A stretch of 64,000 nucleotides of DNA. Origin: Natronococcus pandeyae. GTDB lineage: Archaea; Halobacteriota; Halobacteria; Halobacteriales; Natrialbaceae. The stretch's first letter is position 1. Each line of letters starts with the position of its first letter. Location of the stretch: assembly GCF_008122205.1 (NCBI RefSeq), contig NZ_PHNJ01000001.1:620001-684000 (forward strand), read 5' to 3'. Of this stretch, positions 18,063-26,813 are shown in pieces. The notes under the pieces were generated by a model. The model was not told the DNA's origin. It did no database searches and saw only the letters and a list, made by a program, of their open reading frames with translations. A program made the translations under genes and the position numbers.

Positions 18063-18149
18063 GACCGTCGGCTGCAACCATTTCTGGGACAACGGCGAGG
18101 CGGTCCGCTATCGTCGCGATAACCCGTTCCAGCCGACAGTGCCGAAGCG

Positions 18150-18401
18150 TCACCGTGACTCCGGCGTCTCGCCCCGCGTGTGCTCGTCGCTCTCGATTAC
18201 CCGGGCCGCGATGTAGGTCACGAGTGCGAGGCTGCCGATCATCGACAGCAGGATGGCGAACTGGATTCCCGATCGGAGGGGGTCGAACCCCCACGGATTG
18301 AACACGGCGAAGACCGCGACGAAAAAGAGCATGATCGCGAGCGGAATCAGGTTGACTGCGAGGTCGAGTGCGACTTCGGCGTCGAATGCGCGTCTGCTCA
18401 T
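18150..18401 (-). CDS. Conserved haloarchaeal membrane protein (DUF6684-like)
   Basis: 83 residues with two membrane helices (about 15-38 and 48-68) between charged ends. The sequence around MLFFVAVFAVFNPWGFDPL is typical of a small haloarchaeal family, recalled as DUF6684, often seen near haem-copper oxidase genes. No oxidase gene is present here. It may be cotranscribed with the gene at 18423-18806 (gap 21 nt). Function unknown. Confidence 0.72.
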   Translation of the reverse strand: MSRRAFDAEVALDLAVNLIPLAIMLFFVAVFAVFNPWGFDPLRSGIQFAILLSMIGSLALVTYIAARVIESDEHTRGETPESR

Positions 18402-18422
18402 GGTGAATCTGGACGGTGTTGA

Positions 18423-18806
18423 TCAGGTGTTTCGATAGCGCAGGAGGATCGCGCCGACGACCGTGACGACGCCGGCGACAGCGATCGAGATGCCGCGAGT
18501 CACGAGGCCGAACAGTTGCTCGCTGCCGGCGACGGTCACGAGTTCGGTCCCGATAGCGTACAGCAGCGAGCCCAGCGCGACGAAGACGAGTCCCAGACCG
18601 ATCGCGAGCGGCCACGGACTCGAGACGTGCCCCGACTCGGTGACGAAGCCGGTGATGCTCGCCACGAAGAGTACGATTCCGCCGACCGCGATCGGGAAGA
18701 GGTCGACGAGGACGCCGACCTCGGAGAGGACGAGTCCGACGGCGACGAGGACGGGCCAGGGGCTCGAGGTGGTCGGCCCCTCGGTCCCCGTCGAGTGGTC
18801 GGCCAT
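18423..18806 (-). CDS. Four-helix membrane protein (DUF7541-like)
   Basis: 127 residues with four hydrophobic segments after a polar N-terminus (MADHSTGTEGPTTSSPWPV). The motif SPWP occurs twice (residues ~15 and ~63), which suggests an internal duplication of a two-helix unit. I recall the family as DUF7541, again linked with terminal oxidase loci. It is probably first in a two-gene unit with the DUF6684-like gene. Function unknown. Confidence 0.72.
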   Translation of the reverse strand: MADHSTGTEGPTTSSPWPVLVAVGLVLSEVGVLVDLFPIAVGGIVLFVASITGFVTESGHVSSPWPLAIGLGLVFVALGSLLYAIGTELVTVAGSEQLFGLVTRGISIAVAGVVTVVGAILLRYRNT

Positions 18807-18911
18807 ATCGGGCGTACGACCTCCTGCCTGTAGTACCTAATCCTACCGATCTGATACGACAACAGTCACGCCGCAGAATACGTTCGGGAGCCGACAGCAG
18901 CGATCGCGCTG

Positions 18912-19976
18912 TTAGACGTCGCGGTCGATGACGAACTCCGTGAACTCCTCGAGTTTACGCGTGGTTTCCGGGTCGAAGTCGAGATCGGCGATCTCGCCGC
19001 GTGCCTCGGCGGCCAGACCGAGTGCGCGTTCGCGGGCGTACTCGATGCTCCCCGCCTCCTCGAGGATCGAGAGCGCCTCGAGGATCTCCTCGTCGGTGTT
19101 GTCGTCGTCCTGCAGGAGCTCCTGGAGTCGGTGGGCTGTCTCGGGGTCGCTCTCTTCCATCGCGTGGATCACGAGCAGCGTCTTCTTTCCCTCGCGGACG
19201 TCGTTGCCGAACTCCTTGCCGAACTCGCCGGCGCGACCGAGCGAGTTCTCGACGTCGAGAATGTCGTCGCCGATCTGGAAGGCGACGGCGGTCAGTTCGG
19301 CGTAGCTGGCGACGGCCTCCTCGACGTCGGCCGGCTGGTCGGTGATGATCGCCGCCAGTCGCGCGACGATCCGTCCCAGACAGCCGGTCTTGCACGCGCA
19401 CATCTCGAGGTACTGCTCGGGCGTGACCCGGACCTCGCGTTCGTTGTGCCAGCAGATGTCCATCCCCTGGCCGAGGTGGGTCCGGTTGAGTTCGTCCATC
19501 AGCATCTCGTAGGCGGCCAGCCGCCGGTCCGCCGGGAGGTCGGCGTGATCCTGGGTCAGGATCTTCAGCGGCAGGAAGTACATCGCGTTGCCGGCGTTCA
19601 GCGCGATGTCCTCGTCGAAGACGTGGTGCAGCGCCGGCCCTCCGCGACGCATCGCGGCCTCGTCCTCGACGTCGTCGACGATGATCGTTCCGTTGTGCAG
19701 AATTTCCGGAATACAGGCGTACTGCAGGTAGTCGGCCGGATCCTCTCCGAAGGCGTCGATGAAGACCAGAAAGAGCACTGCGCGCCAGCGTTTTCCGCCC
19801 CGGTCGAGTAGTTCCCAGAGAGGGTCCGCCAGCGCTCGCTGGATCCCCTCCGAATCGTACTCGTAGGTTGGCTCACCGAAGAACTCCTCGAGGTACTCGG
19901 GGTCGACCTCGCGCGGAACGAGATCGGCGATCGCCTCGTCGATAGCCGGCCGCCACTCGGCAAGCGTCTCCCGCAT
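18912..19976 (-). CDS. Polyprenyl (geranylgeranyl/farnesyl-type) diphosphate synthase
   Basis: 354-residue soluble trans-prenyltransferase that condenses IPP with allylic diphosphates to make archaeal lipid or quinone side chains. It has GGKRWR (60-65), the first Asp-rich motif DDVED (101-105), RRGGPALHH, CKTGCLG and the second Asp-rich motif DDILD (237-241). Chain length cannot be told from the motifs. The CACKTG stretch near 193 is unusually Cys-rich. A TATA-like CTTTTTTACC is ~30 nt upstream of ATG 19976, divergent from the peptidase gene. Confidence 0.9.
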   Translation of the reverse strand: MRETLAEWRPAIDEAIADLVPREVDPEYLEEFFGEPTYEYDSEGIQRALADPLWELLDRGGKRWRAVLFLVFIDAFGEDPADYLQYACIPEILHNGTIIVDDVEDEAAMRRGGPALHHVFDEDIALNAGNAMYFLPLKILTQDHADLPADRRLAAYEMLMDELNRTHLGQGMDICWHNEREVRVTPEQYLEMCACKTGCLGRIVARLAAIITDQPADVEEAVASYAELTAVAFQIGDDILDVENSLGRAGEFGKEFGNDVREGKKTLLVIHAMEESDPETAHRLQELLQDDDNTDEEILEALSILEEAGSIEYARERALGLAAEARGEIADLDFDPETTRKLEEFTEFVIDRDV

Positions 19977-20129
19977 ACCACCCTCGAGTGCGAGCGGGGT
20001 AAAAAAGATTCAGTTATTCCTGTCTCTCCGCGAGCCACGATTCTCGTCGCTCGCGCGTTTCGCGCGGAACCGTGACCTGGCGTCGACGAAGCCGATACTA
20101 TTACCCGATGGTGGATCCACGGTTCGCGC

Positions 20130-21440
20130 ATGACTACGTGGATCGGTGACCTGTTCACCAGTGACGTTGGCTGGAACCACCTCGAGCGCCTGGTCGATAT
20201 TGGCGACCGAATGGCCGGCAGCGACGGCGAGCGAGAAGCTGCAGCGCTCACCCGCGACGCGCTCGAAGACGTCGGCGCCCGGAACGCCCGGCTCGAGTCG
20301 TTCGACATTCAGGGCTGGGCCCGCGGTGACAGTTCGATCCTCGCCGGCGAGACCAGTCAGGACTGCATCGCGCTTCCCCGGAGCCCGTCCGACCGCGTCG
20401 AGGCACCGCTGATCGACCTCGGCTACGGCCTCCCCGACGACTTCGAGGAGACCGACGTCGAGGGCGCGGTCGTCATGGTCCGCAGCGACATTCCGGACTA
20501 CTACGACCGGTACGTCCACCGCCGGGAGAAGTACTACCACGCCGTCGACAACGGTGCCGTCGGCTTCGTCTACCGTAACCACGTCGAGGGCTGTCTGCCG
20601 CCGACCGGCAGCGTTGGAACCGCGGACGATCCGATCGGTGACATTCCGGCCGTCGGCGTCTCGAGCGAGGTTGGGGCGCGCCTGGCCCGGCGGTTCGACG
20701 GCGAGGCCGTCACGGTCTCGGTCGACGCCGACATCCACTCGGCCGAGAGCCAGAACGTCCACGCCGAACTCGGCCCCGACACGGACGAGCGCGTGCTCGT
20801 GACGAGCCACGTCGACGCCCACGACATCGCCGAGGGCGCGCTCGACAACGGCGCCGGCACCGCGATGGTCGTCGAACTCGCGAACGCGCTCGCCGGCCGC
20901 GAGGACGACCTCGAGACCCGCGTCGAGTTCGTCGCCTACGGCGCCGAGGAGGTCGGACTGGTCGGCTCCAACTACCACGCCGACGAGACCGACCACGACA
21001 CGATCGAGGCGATCGTCAACAACGACGGCGTCGTCCGGGGTCGAACGCTCGAGTTCACCACCCACGGGTTCGACGGCCTCGAGGAGGCCGCCGAGGCGGT
21101 CGCCGACCGGTACGGCCACTCGGTCGATATCGTCCCTCGACTCGGCCCTCACAGCGACCACTGGCCGTTCGTCCAGTGGGGCGTCCCCGGCTACCACGTC
21201 ATGTCGAGTTCCGACGAGGTCGGTCGCGGCTGGGGCCACACCTTCGCCGACACGTTCGACAAACTCGAGAAGCGCGACCTTCGAGAGCAGGCGATCCTCC
21301 TGACCGATCTGGTCGTCGCACTCGCGAGCGAGGAAGCCACCGTCGAACGTCGCTCGACCGAGGAGATCATCGAGGATCTCGAGGCCCAGGACCTCGCCGA
21401 AGGGATGCGGATCACCGGCGACTGGCCGTACGACGACTGA
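20130..21440 (+). CDS. M28-family metallopeptidase
   Basis: 436 residues, with no signal peptide, so probably intracellular. Residues ~80-210 form a PA-like insert. The catalytic core begins at VLVTSHVDAHD. Likely di-zinc ligands and catalytic acids in order are H227, D239 (ALDNGAG), E273/E274 (GAEEVG), D299 (NNDG) and H344 (GPHSDHWPF), the complete M28 set. Family members are aminopeptidases or carboxypeptidases. The gene ends directly before a palindromic element. Confidence 0.92.
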   Translation: MTTWIGDLFTSDVGWNHLERLVDIGDRMAGSDGEREAAALTRDALEDVGARNARLESFDIQGWARGDSSILAGETSQDCIALPRSPSDRVEAPLIDLGYGLPDDFEETDVEGAVVMVRSDIPDYYDRYVHRREKYYHAVDNGAVGFVYRNHVEGCLPPTGSVGTADDPIGDIPAVGVSSEVGARLARRFDGEAVTVSVDADIHSAESQNVHAELGPDTDERVLVTSHVDAHDIAEGALDNGAGTAMVVELANALAGREDDLETRVEFVAYGAEEVGLVGSNYHADETDHDTIEAIVNNDGVVRGRTLEFTTHGFDGLEEAAEAVADRYGHSVDIVPRLGPHSDHWPFVQWGVPGYHVMSSSDEVGRGWGHTFADTFDKLEKRDLREQAILLTDLVVALASEEATVERRSTEEIIEDLEAQDLAEGMRITGDWPYDD

Positions 21441-21441
21441 G

Positions 21442-21520
21442 ACGGTCTTCTGTAACGATTTGCCAGAGCAACCGCAGGACCCTCGCGGTTGCTCTGGAAA
21501 TGACTTACAGCAGTCCGTAT
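21442..21520. repeat. ~79-bp imperfect palindrome, copy 2 of 2
   Basis: Same outer arms as the element at 714-795 (left ACGGTCTTCTGTAA, right TTACAGCAGTCCGTAT). The tip has a different but perfectly paired 13-bp stem (CCAGAGCAACCGC with its complement) and a 9-nt loop. It begins 1 nt after the peptidase stop codon. Conserved ends with a changed but paired tip suggest the fold matters. Confidence 0.75.
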
Positions 21521-21577
21521 GACGTCCCGATCGCGAACAACCGTATCCTTTTGCACCGGCCGGGTGAACTGGCGAGC

Positions 21578-22372
21578 ATGGATGCCGCGTGGAGTCCGGG
21601 CGACGGCGGAAGTGTCGTCGGTGTCGTCGATCACGAAACGGCCGCGAGCGAGACGCTCACCGGTGCCGTCGACGCTCTCGAAACCCGTCTCGCGGATCGC
21701 GATGCGACGATCGTCAGCGACTCGCTCGAGGACGTCCTCGCCGCGGAGCCGTCGCTACTGCTCGCGGCCGGCGAACCGGCGCTGTCGGACGTCGCCCGGA
21801 ATGGAACGCGAACGCCCGTGCTTCCCGTCGGCGACGTCGGCGGAGTCGAGTCGGTGTCGATAGATCGACTTCCCGAGGCACTCGAGGCCGCGCTCGAGGG
21901 AGAGGCGCGAACGCAGACACACCCCGTTCTCGGCGTCGAACTCGAGGGAGCGACGTCCCGCGCCCTGTTCGACGCGACGCTGGTGACGGACGAACCGGCA
22001 CGGATCTCGGAGTACAGCGTCCGCAGCGGCGGCGATCTCGTCGACTCGTTTCGTGCGGACGGCGTCGTCGTGGCGACGCCCGCGGGAACGGGCGGCTACG
22101 CCAGTGCCGTCAACGCACCCTCGCTCTCGGCGTCAGTCGACGCCGTCGCGGTCGCGCCGATCGGACCGTTCACCACTCGGACGCAGCGGTGGGTGCTCCC
22201 CGACGACGCGGTCGAACTCGCGGTCGAACGCGACGAGGGTGCGGTGACGCTCGTCGTCGACGGCCGGTCGGTCGGAACGGCTCCCGTGGGTTCGCCGGTC
22301 AGTATCGGTGCCGACGGGACGCTCGAGACGCTGGTCGTTCCGACGGCGTCGCTCGAGGAGCGGGAACAGTAG
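21578..22372 (+). CDS. NAD kinase-like protein with degenerate active site
   Basis: 264 residues. The C-terminal half matches the all-beta domain of ATP-NAD kinases: RALFDATLVTDEPARISEYS, VATPAGTGGYASAVNAP (family TPTGSTAY) and VAPIGPFTTR. The N-terminal half should hold the GGDGT phosphate-binding motif, but the aligned place reads LLAAGEPALSD, so the key Gly-Asp is missing. It may bind NAD without phosphorylating it, or act as a regulator. Start ATG 21578, with a TATCCTTTTG box ~30 nt upstream. Confidence 0.75.
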   Translation: MDAAWSPGDGGSVVGVVDHETAASETLTGAVDALETRLADRDATIVSDSLEDVLAAEPSLLLAAGEPALSDVARNGTRTPVLPVGDVGGVESVSIDRLPEALEAALEGEARTQTHPVLGVELEGATSRALFDATLVTDEPARISEYSVRSGGDLVDSFRADGVVVATPAGTGGYASAVNAPSLSASVDAVAVAPIGPFTTRTQRWVLPDDAVELAVERDEGAVTLVVDGRSVGTAPVGSPVSIGADGTLETLVVPTASLEEREQ

Positions 22373-22595
22373 CCGCTGGACGTCGATGCACACCCGATCG
22401 CACTGTCCGCGGTTCGGAGTGAGTGCGGTTCAGAACGAAGTAGAGAGAATTGCGGACGCGAACGGGGAGGAACGACCCGTGAGCGACGCGAGCGAGAACC
22501 GCGCTCCTGTCGTGGATCGATGTGTACTCTTTCTCGAGGACCACCGACCCTGTCATATATTAAACTATATAATTCCTGGATGATAGCTACCCGTT

Positions 22596-22751
22596 ATGTC
22601 CTCTACTACTCGAGATCTCAAGGACACGATTGCTCTCACGACGATAGGGATTCAGATTTCTATTTTCGGTCTGGCAATGGATTTGATAACTCTCGTTATC
22701 ATCGGGGTGCTGATAACGACTGTCGAGGCGATGAGAACGCTGTTTAATTGA
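22596..22751 (+). CDS. 51-residue small membrane protein
   Basis: A 52-codon frame, with a polar start (MSSTTRDLKDTIALTTIG) and a long hydrophobic stretch (about 17-43, including LAMDLITLVIIGVLITTV), ending EAMRTLFN. A strong AT-rich TATA region (ATATATTAAACTATATAA, about 22555-22572) lies 25-40 nt upstream. The gene is less GC-rich than its neighbours. Function unknown; the good promoter and helix support a real gene. Confidence 0.6.
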   Translation: MSSTTRDLKDTIALTTIGIQISIFGLAMDLITLVIIGVLITTVEAMRTLFN

Positions 22752-22786
22752 ATCGAGACAGTACAGAGGAAGACAGAAATACCGCC

Positions 22787-23101
22787 TCATTTTGCTGATG
22801 GAAGCCCCTCGTGGTGTGCGGCCAGAAGTTCCAACGCGGGTCTGATTTCGTCGAACTGCGGTCCCCGTTCGACGCGACGTGTCTCGGGACTCCAGTCGAC
22901 AAATCCATACGCGTCTAATTTGGGGAGATGAACGTGCCGATGTTCGACTCTTTCCGCTTCACCGGTTCCTCTGGCGTCGGGCAGTGTCTCGAGTTCTTTC
23001 GGTGAATCCGATTGCGGAGTCTCTTCCAGCAAGGCGAATAGCAGTTGCCGCCGTTGCACGTTCGACAGTACTTCGTATAGGTTGTCGTGTGTTCGGGTCA
23101 T
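22787..23101 (-). CDS. Winged-helix protein (DUF7344-type)
   Basis: 104 residues beginning MTRTHDNLYEVLSNVQRRQ. The pattern 'LSNxQRRxLLFALLE' followed by EHRHVHLPKLDAYGFVDW is that of small haloarchaeal winged-helix proteins that bind DNA. ATG 23101 is chosen: a TATA-like ATATAAATGG at about 23127-23137 lies ~30 nt upstream and homology starts here. It is convergent with the 51-residue gene. Target unknown. Confidence 0.78.
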   Translation of the reverse strand: MTRTHDNLYEVLSNVQRRQLLFALLEETPQSDSPKELETLPDARGTGEAERVEHRHVHLPKLDAYGFVDWSPETRRVERGPQFDEIRPALELLAAHHEGLPSAK

Positions 23102-23467
23102 CGTTGTAACTCGGTTGCTCTCCCACCATTTATATCTCCTCCCAAAAATAGTTGAAATAATATTCTCGGTTCTCTGAATTACTTGGGCGTGCCGTACGGT
23201 CCGCATCGCTACGTACCGACTCGACCGCTTCAGGTTCGACTCTAATTCTGAACCGCGAAACCGAACTCCCAACTGCCGGTAGCTCTGCTCGATAGTCCCG
23301 ACTGCCGGTAACCGCCATGCTGACCCTCGATACTCACCCGGTGGAGCAGGCACCCCGTCCGGTGGAACGGCTACTCGAGCGGAGCGAACGATAAAAGCGG
23401 AGTCGGACCGGATCTCCCGAGTAGCGGACGGGAGAGAGATAGTCGCCTCGGACGTCGAACAGGTTCG
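23102..23467. other. Intergenic stretch without a gene
   Basis: It holds the promoter of the winged-helix gene at its left end. ACTGCCGGTA occurs twice, 32 nt apart (near 23271 and 23303). I see no credible coding frame or RNA gene. Confidence 0.4.
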
Positions 23468-23716
23468 TTAGCTGTTGAACGGCTCTTCGTCTCGGTGGTT
23501 GTCCGGATTGACGTGCTCTCGAGCGTCGTCCTCCCGGTCGTCGGATTTGTGTTCGATATCCTGGCGTCGCTGCTCCTCGTCCTGGCGTTCGCGGGCTTCC
23601 TTTTCCTCTTCGGTCAGCCCTTCTTCGTCCTCTTCCTCGACGTCCGTGTCCTCGTGTGTGAGTTCGACGTCTCGTCCGTGCTCGTCCTTTCCGGTCTCGT
23701 CACTGTTGTCGGACAT
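23468..23716 (-). CDS. Highly acidic, probably disordered small protein
   Basis: 82 residues, almost all charged (E, D, R, K, Q), with blocks such as DVEEEDEEGLTEEEKEARER and REHVNPDNHRDEEPFNS. No hydrophobic core, so probably disordered or a charged helix. The composition suits a salt-in cytoplasm. Function unknown. It lies 88 nt downstream of the endonuclease III gene on the same strand and could be read with it. Confidence 0.65.
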   Translation of the reverse strand: MSDNSDETGKDEHGRDVELTHEDTDVEEEDEEGLTEEEKEARERQDEEQRRQDIEHKSDDREDDAREHVNPDNHRDEEPFNS

Positions 23717-23804
23717 AGTGATTCTACGAGAGGGTTCCGTCGGTTTCCGAAAAGGGGTTTGGCTTGCAACGGACGGCGGCGGAATTTCGTCGGCGACGGG
23801 CCGG

Positions 23805-24488
23805 CTACCAGGGTTCGCCGGAGGCGAGGTCGATCTCGCTGTCTCCCTTCTCGGAGGGGCAGACGTCGGCGAGCACGCAGTCGCTACAGTCGGGGTTCCG
23901 GGCCGTACAGACCGCGCGCCCGTGATCGATACAGAGGTGGGTGAACTGCTGCCAGTAGCCCTCGGGGACGAGTTCCATCAGCTCCTGTTCGATCGCTTCG
24001 GGGCGCTTTTTTTCGGTGATCCCGAGCCGTCGGGAGAGACGCTGGACGTGCGTGTCGACGACGACCCCTTCGACGACGTCGTGGGCGTGCTGGAGCACGA
24101 CGTTGGCCGTCTTCCGGCCGACGCCGGAGAGTTCGGTCAGTTCGTCCATCGTGTCGGGGACCTCGCCGTCGTGCTCCTCGAGGATCGTCTCGCAACTGCT
24201 CTTGATGTAGCCCGCCTTGCTGTTGTAGTAGGTGATCGAGTTCAGGTCCTCGGCGAGTTCCTCCTCGTCGACGGCCGCGTACTCTTCGGGCCCGTCGTAC
24301 TTTTCGAACAGGTGCTTCGTCTCCTTGTTGACGCGCTCGTCGGTACACTGCGCCGAGAGGATCACCGCGATCAGCAACTCGAGACGGTTCGAGTACCGAA
24401 GCGAGATGGTCGAGTCGGGGTACTCGGACTCGAGTCGGTCGACGACCTCGGCGGCCTGTTCCTCGCGGCTCTCGAGAGGGGTTCCCAT
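23805..24488 (-). CDS. nth: Endonuclease III (DNA glycosylase/AP lyase)
   Basis: 227-residue base-excision repair enzyme that removes oxidised pyrimidines and cuts the abasic site. The helix-hairpin-helix ELSGVGRKTANVV contains the catalytic K126; the catalytic D145 follows in VVVDTHVQRLSRRLG. The C-terminal [4Fe-4S] ligands C194, C201, C204 and C210 have the standard C-x6-C-x2-C-x5-C spacing. Normal length and complete. Confidence 0.95.
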   Translation of the reverse strand: MGTPLESREEQAAEVVDRLESEYPDSTISLRYSNRLELLIAVILSAQCTDERVNKETKHLFEKYDGPEEYAAVDEEELAEDLNSITYYNSKAGYIKSSCETILEEHDGEVPDTMDELTELSGVGRKTANVVLQHAHDVVEGVVVDTHVQRLSRRLGITEKKRPEAIEQELMELVPEGYWQQFTHLCIDHGRAVCTARNPDCSDCVLADVCPSEKGDSEIDLASGEPW

Positions 24489-24621
24489 AGGGGTGTGGTA
24501 GGAGGGGTCTCGTTTCAGCGTTCGGATTTACTCGAGCGCGACCGGTTCCGAAGCGCCGCCTGCTTCGGGGTCCCTCGTCGCGGATCGCCACGCTTTGGCC
24601 CCTGGCGCGCGGAAATCATCC

Positions 24622-25497
24622 ATGAACGTCGCAGTTACGGGCGGTCGGGGCTCGTCAGGTCGCTGGATCGTCGATCGACTCGCCGACGAACACGCGGTCA
24701 CCTGTCTGGATCGGACCCATCCCGGGCAGGCGGGCCACCCCGATGTCGAGTACCGCGCGCTGGACCTGACCGACTCGGGTGCAGTGTTCGACGCGCTCAC
24801 GGCTACAGAGCCGGACGCGGTCGTCCACTGGGCCGCGATTCCGGTCGCAGGACGTCACCCTGGTGTGGATCTCTACCGGAACAACACCATCGCGGCACAC
24901 GCCGTCCTGACGGCGGCCGGCCGTATCGGGGCCAGAGTCGTCCAGGCGTCGTCCGACGGCGCCTACGGCTTCTTCTTCGCCGAGGAGACGCCGCTCCCCG
25001 ACGAACTCCCGGTCACGGAGGACCACGCCCTGCGGCCCGAAGACCCGTACGGCCTCTCGAAGGTCGTGACCGAAGAGATCGGCAAGACCGTCGCCCGTCG
25101 AGACGGCGTCCCGGTCGCGTCGGTGCGTCCCTCGTGGATCCAGTTCCCGGGCGACTACCCGTGTCGCGACGACGAGTACGTTGGCGACCTCGCCGCCGGC
25201 GCCGGCAACTTCTGGTCGTACGTCGATATCAGAGACGTCGTCGACGCGGTCGAGGCCGCCCTGCTCGCCGACTTCGCGGGCCACGAGGCGTTCAACTGCG
25301 TGGGTCCGGACAACGCGCTCGGCCGCCCGCTGCGGAACCTGGTTCGCGAACACTACGGCGGACTCCCCGAGGACTGCGCCGTCGAGGGGGACGCGGCCGC
25401 GTACTCGACCGCGAAGGCGGAGGACGTCCTCGGCTGGGAACCCGCTCGATCGTGGCGCGAGGCGGCCGACGAATCAGTCCCCGAGCCGACGGTTTGA
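24622..25497 (+). CDS. NAD-dependent epimerase/dehydratase (extended SDR)
   Basis: 291 residues with N-terminal VAVTGGRGSSGRWIVDRL (the usual GxxGxxG site), DLTDSGAVFDAL and AAIPVAGRHPG. The catalytic pair is YGLSK (Y and K of YxxxK), preceded by a Ser in VVQASSDGAYG. These enzymes act on nucleotide sugars or related sugars; the substrate is not evident. Start ATG 24622 fits the Rossmann start; an in-frame start at 24595 is less likely. Confidence 0.88.
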   Translation: MNVAVTGGRGSSGRWIVDRLADEHAVTCLDRTHPGQAGHPDVEYRALDLTDSGAVFDALTATEPDAVVHWAAIPVAGRHPGVDLYRNNTIAAHAVLTAAGRIGARVVQASSDGAYGFFFAEETPLPDELPVTEDHALRPEDPYGLSKVVTEEIGKTVARRDGVPVASVRPSWIQFPGDYPCRDDEYVGDLAAGAGNFWSYVDIRDVVDAVEAALLADFAGHEAFNCVGPDNALGRPLRNLVREHYGGLPEDCAVEGDAAAYSTAKAEDVLGWEPARSWREAADESVPEPTV

Positions 25498-25617
25498 GAG
25501 GGTCGAGTCGTCACTTCGTCGTTTCCCGTTCGTCACGACACCCCCAGAGCACGCCGGCGCGATCGCCGGTCGCGGGATGCCGTGAGCTTTAAGCGGCCCT
25601 CAGCCAGCTATCAGGGT

Positions 25618-26601
25618 ATGAAAGCGACCGCGATCGCTCACCCGATCCAGGGACTCGTCAAGTATCACGGGATGCGCGACGATATCGAGCGCCTCCCCTA
25701 CCACGACAGCATCAGCGTCTGTACGGCCCCGAGCCACACTCGGACGACCGTCGAGTTCTCGATGGAGTACGACGAGGACACCTACGTCGTCGACGGCGAG
25801 GAACTCGACGGTCGCGCCGCCGAGCGCGTCGATGCCGTCGTCGAGAAGGCTCGGAAGCTCTCCGACGCCGCACACACGGTCTACCCCGTGCGCCTCGAGA
25901 GCGAGAACAGCTTCCCGACGAACGTCGGGCTTGGCTCCTCGTCGTCGGGCTTCGCCGCCGCGGCGATGGCCCTCGCCGAGGCGGCCGAGCTCGACGCCGA
26001 CCGGGGAACGATCTCGACGATCGCTCGCGTCGGGTCGGCCTCGGCCGCTCGCGCGGTTACCGGCGCCTTCTCGCAGCTTCACACCGGACTGAACGACGAC
26101 GACTGTCGATCGGAGCGGCTCTCCAGCGATCTCCACGAGGACCTGAAGATCGTCGTCGGCCTCGTCCCCTACCACAAGGAGACCGAGGACGCCCACGACG
26201 AGGCCGCCGACAGCCACATGTTCCAGGCCCGTAACGCCCACATTCACGGGCAGATCGCCGAGATGCGCGACGCCCTCCGGAACGACGACTTCGAACGGGC
26301 GTTCGAACTCGCGGAACACGACTCGCTCTCGCTCGCCGCGACGACGATGACCGGCCCCGAGGGGTGGGTCTACTGGCAGCCGGCGACGCTCGCCATCTTC
26401 AACGCGGTGCGAAAACTCCGCGAGGAAGAGGATATCCCGGTCTACTTCTCGACCGATACCGGCGCCAGCGTCTACGTCAATACGACCGAGGAGCACGTCG
26501 ACCGCGTCGAGGAGGAAGTTTCGGACTGCGGCGTCTCGACGACCGTCTGGGACGTCGGCGGTCCCGCACGGCTGTTAGACGAGGATCAGCACCTGTTCTA
26601 G
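25618..26601 (+). CDS. mvaD: Phosphomevalonate decarboxylase (MvaD family)
   Basis: 327-residue GHMP-superfamily enzyme of isoprenoid synthesis. It starts MKATAIAHPIQGLVKYHGM and has the ATP loop NVGLGSSSSGFAAAAMAL, followed by RVGSASAARAVTGAFSQLH, as in diphosphomevalonate decarboxylases. Haloarchaeal members have been shown to act on phosphomevalonate (giving isopentenyl phosphate) rather than the diphosphate; I infer the same here. A CTTTAAG TATA-like element is ~28 nt before ATG 25618. Confidence 0.9.
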   Translation: MKATAIAHPIQGLVKYHGMRDDIERLPYHDSISVCTAPSHTRTTVEFSMEYDEDTYVVDGEELDGRAAERVDAVVEKARKLSDAAHTVYPVRLESENSFPTNVGLGSSSSGFAAAAMALAEAAELDADRGTISTIARVGSASAARAVTGAFSQLHTGLNDDDCRSERLSSDLHEDLKIVVGLVPYHKETEDAHDEAADSHMFQARNAHIHGQIAEMRDALRNDDFERAFELAEHDSLSLAATTMTGPEGWVYWQPATLAIFNAVRKLREEEDIPVYFSTDTGASVYVNTTEEHVDRVEEEVSDCGVSTTVWDVGGPARLLDEDQHLF

Positions 26602-26663
26602 ACGATCGCGATTCGTTTCGACTCGAAGGTTCTGCCACCGGTTCCAGCCGCTGCTGATCAAGC

Positions 26664-26732
26664 GGATCAGCGCTGTTTACCGCTGTCCGTGTGTATCAGC
26701 GTCGTTTACCGCTGACTGGGCGGATCAGTGCC
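26664..26732 (+). repeat. 29-bp imperfect tandem repeat, ~2.4 units
   Basis: Units start at 26664, 26693 and 26722 with GGATCAG or GTATCAG, followed by YGYYGTTTACCGCTG in the first two; the third is cut short. It is non-coding and lies in the ~210-nt gap between mvaD and the gene ending at 26814. Spaced GATCAGCG/GTTTACCGCTG motifs could be binding sites or slippage products. Confidence 0.7.
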
Positions 26733-26813
26733 GTTCGAAAAATGTGGGTGAGCTACGTCGAACCGGATCGTGTCGTGTCGGTTGCGTGTGAGGGTACCAA
26801 CGGGGTGCGTGTG

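Noticed and set aside
18275-18305. GGGGGTCGAACCCCC followed by GGATTGAAC looks like a tRNA T-arm
   Set aside because: It lies inside the small membrane protein gene at 18150-18401 and encodes its NPWGFDPL motif; no acceptor, D or anticodon arm can be formed.
23130-23318. Upstream in-frame extension of the winged-helix gene (to 23353)
   Set aside because: The extension crosses the TATA-like promoter and has no similarity to the family; start 23101 is better supported.
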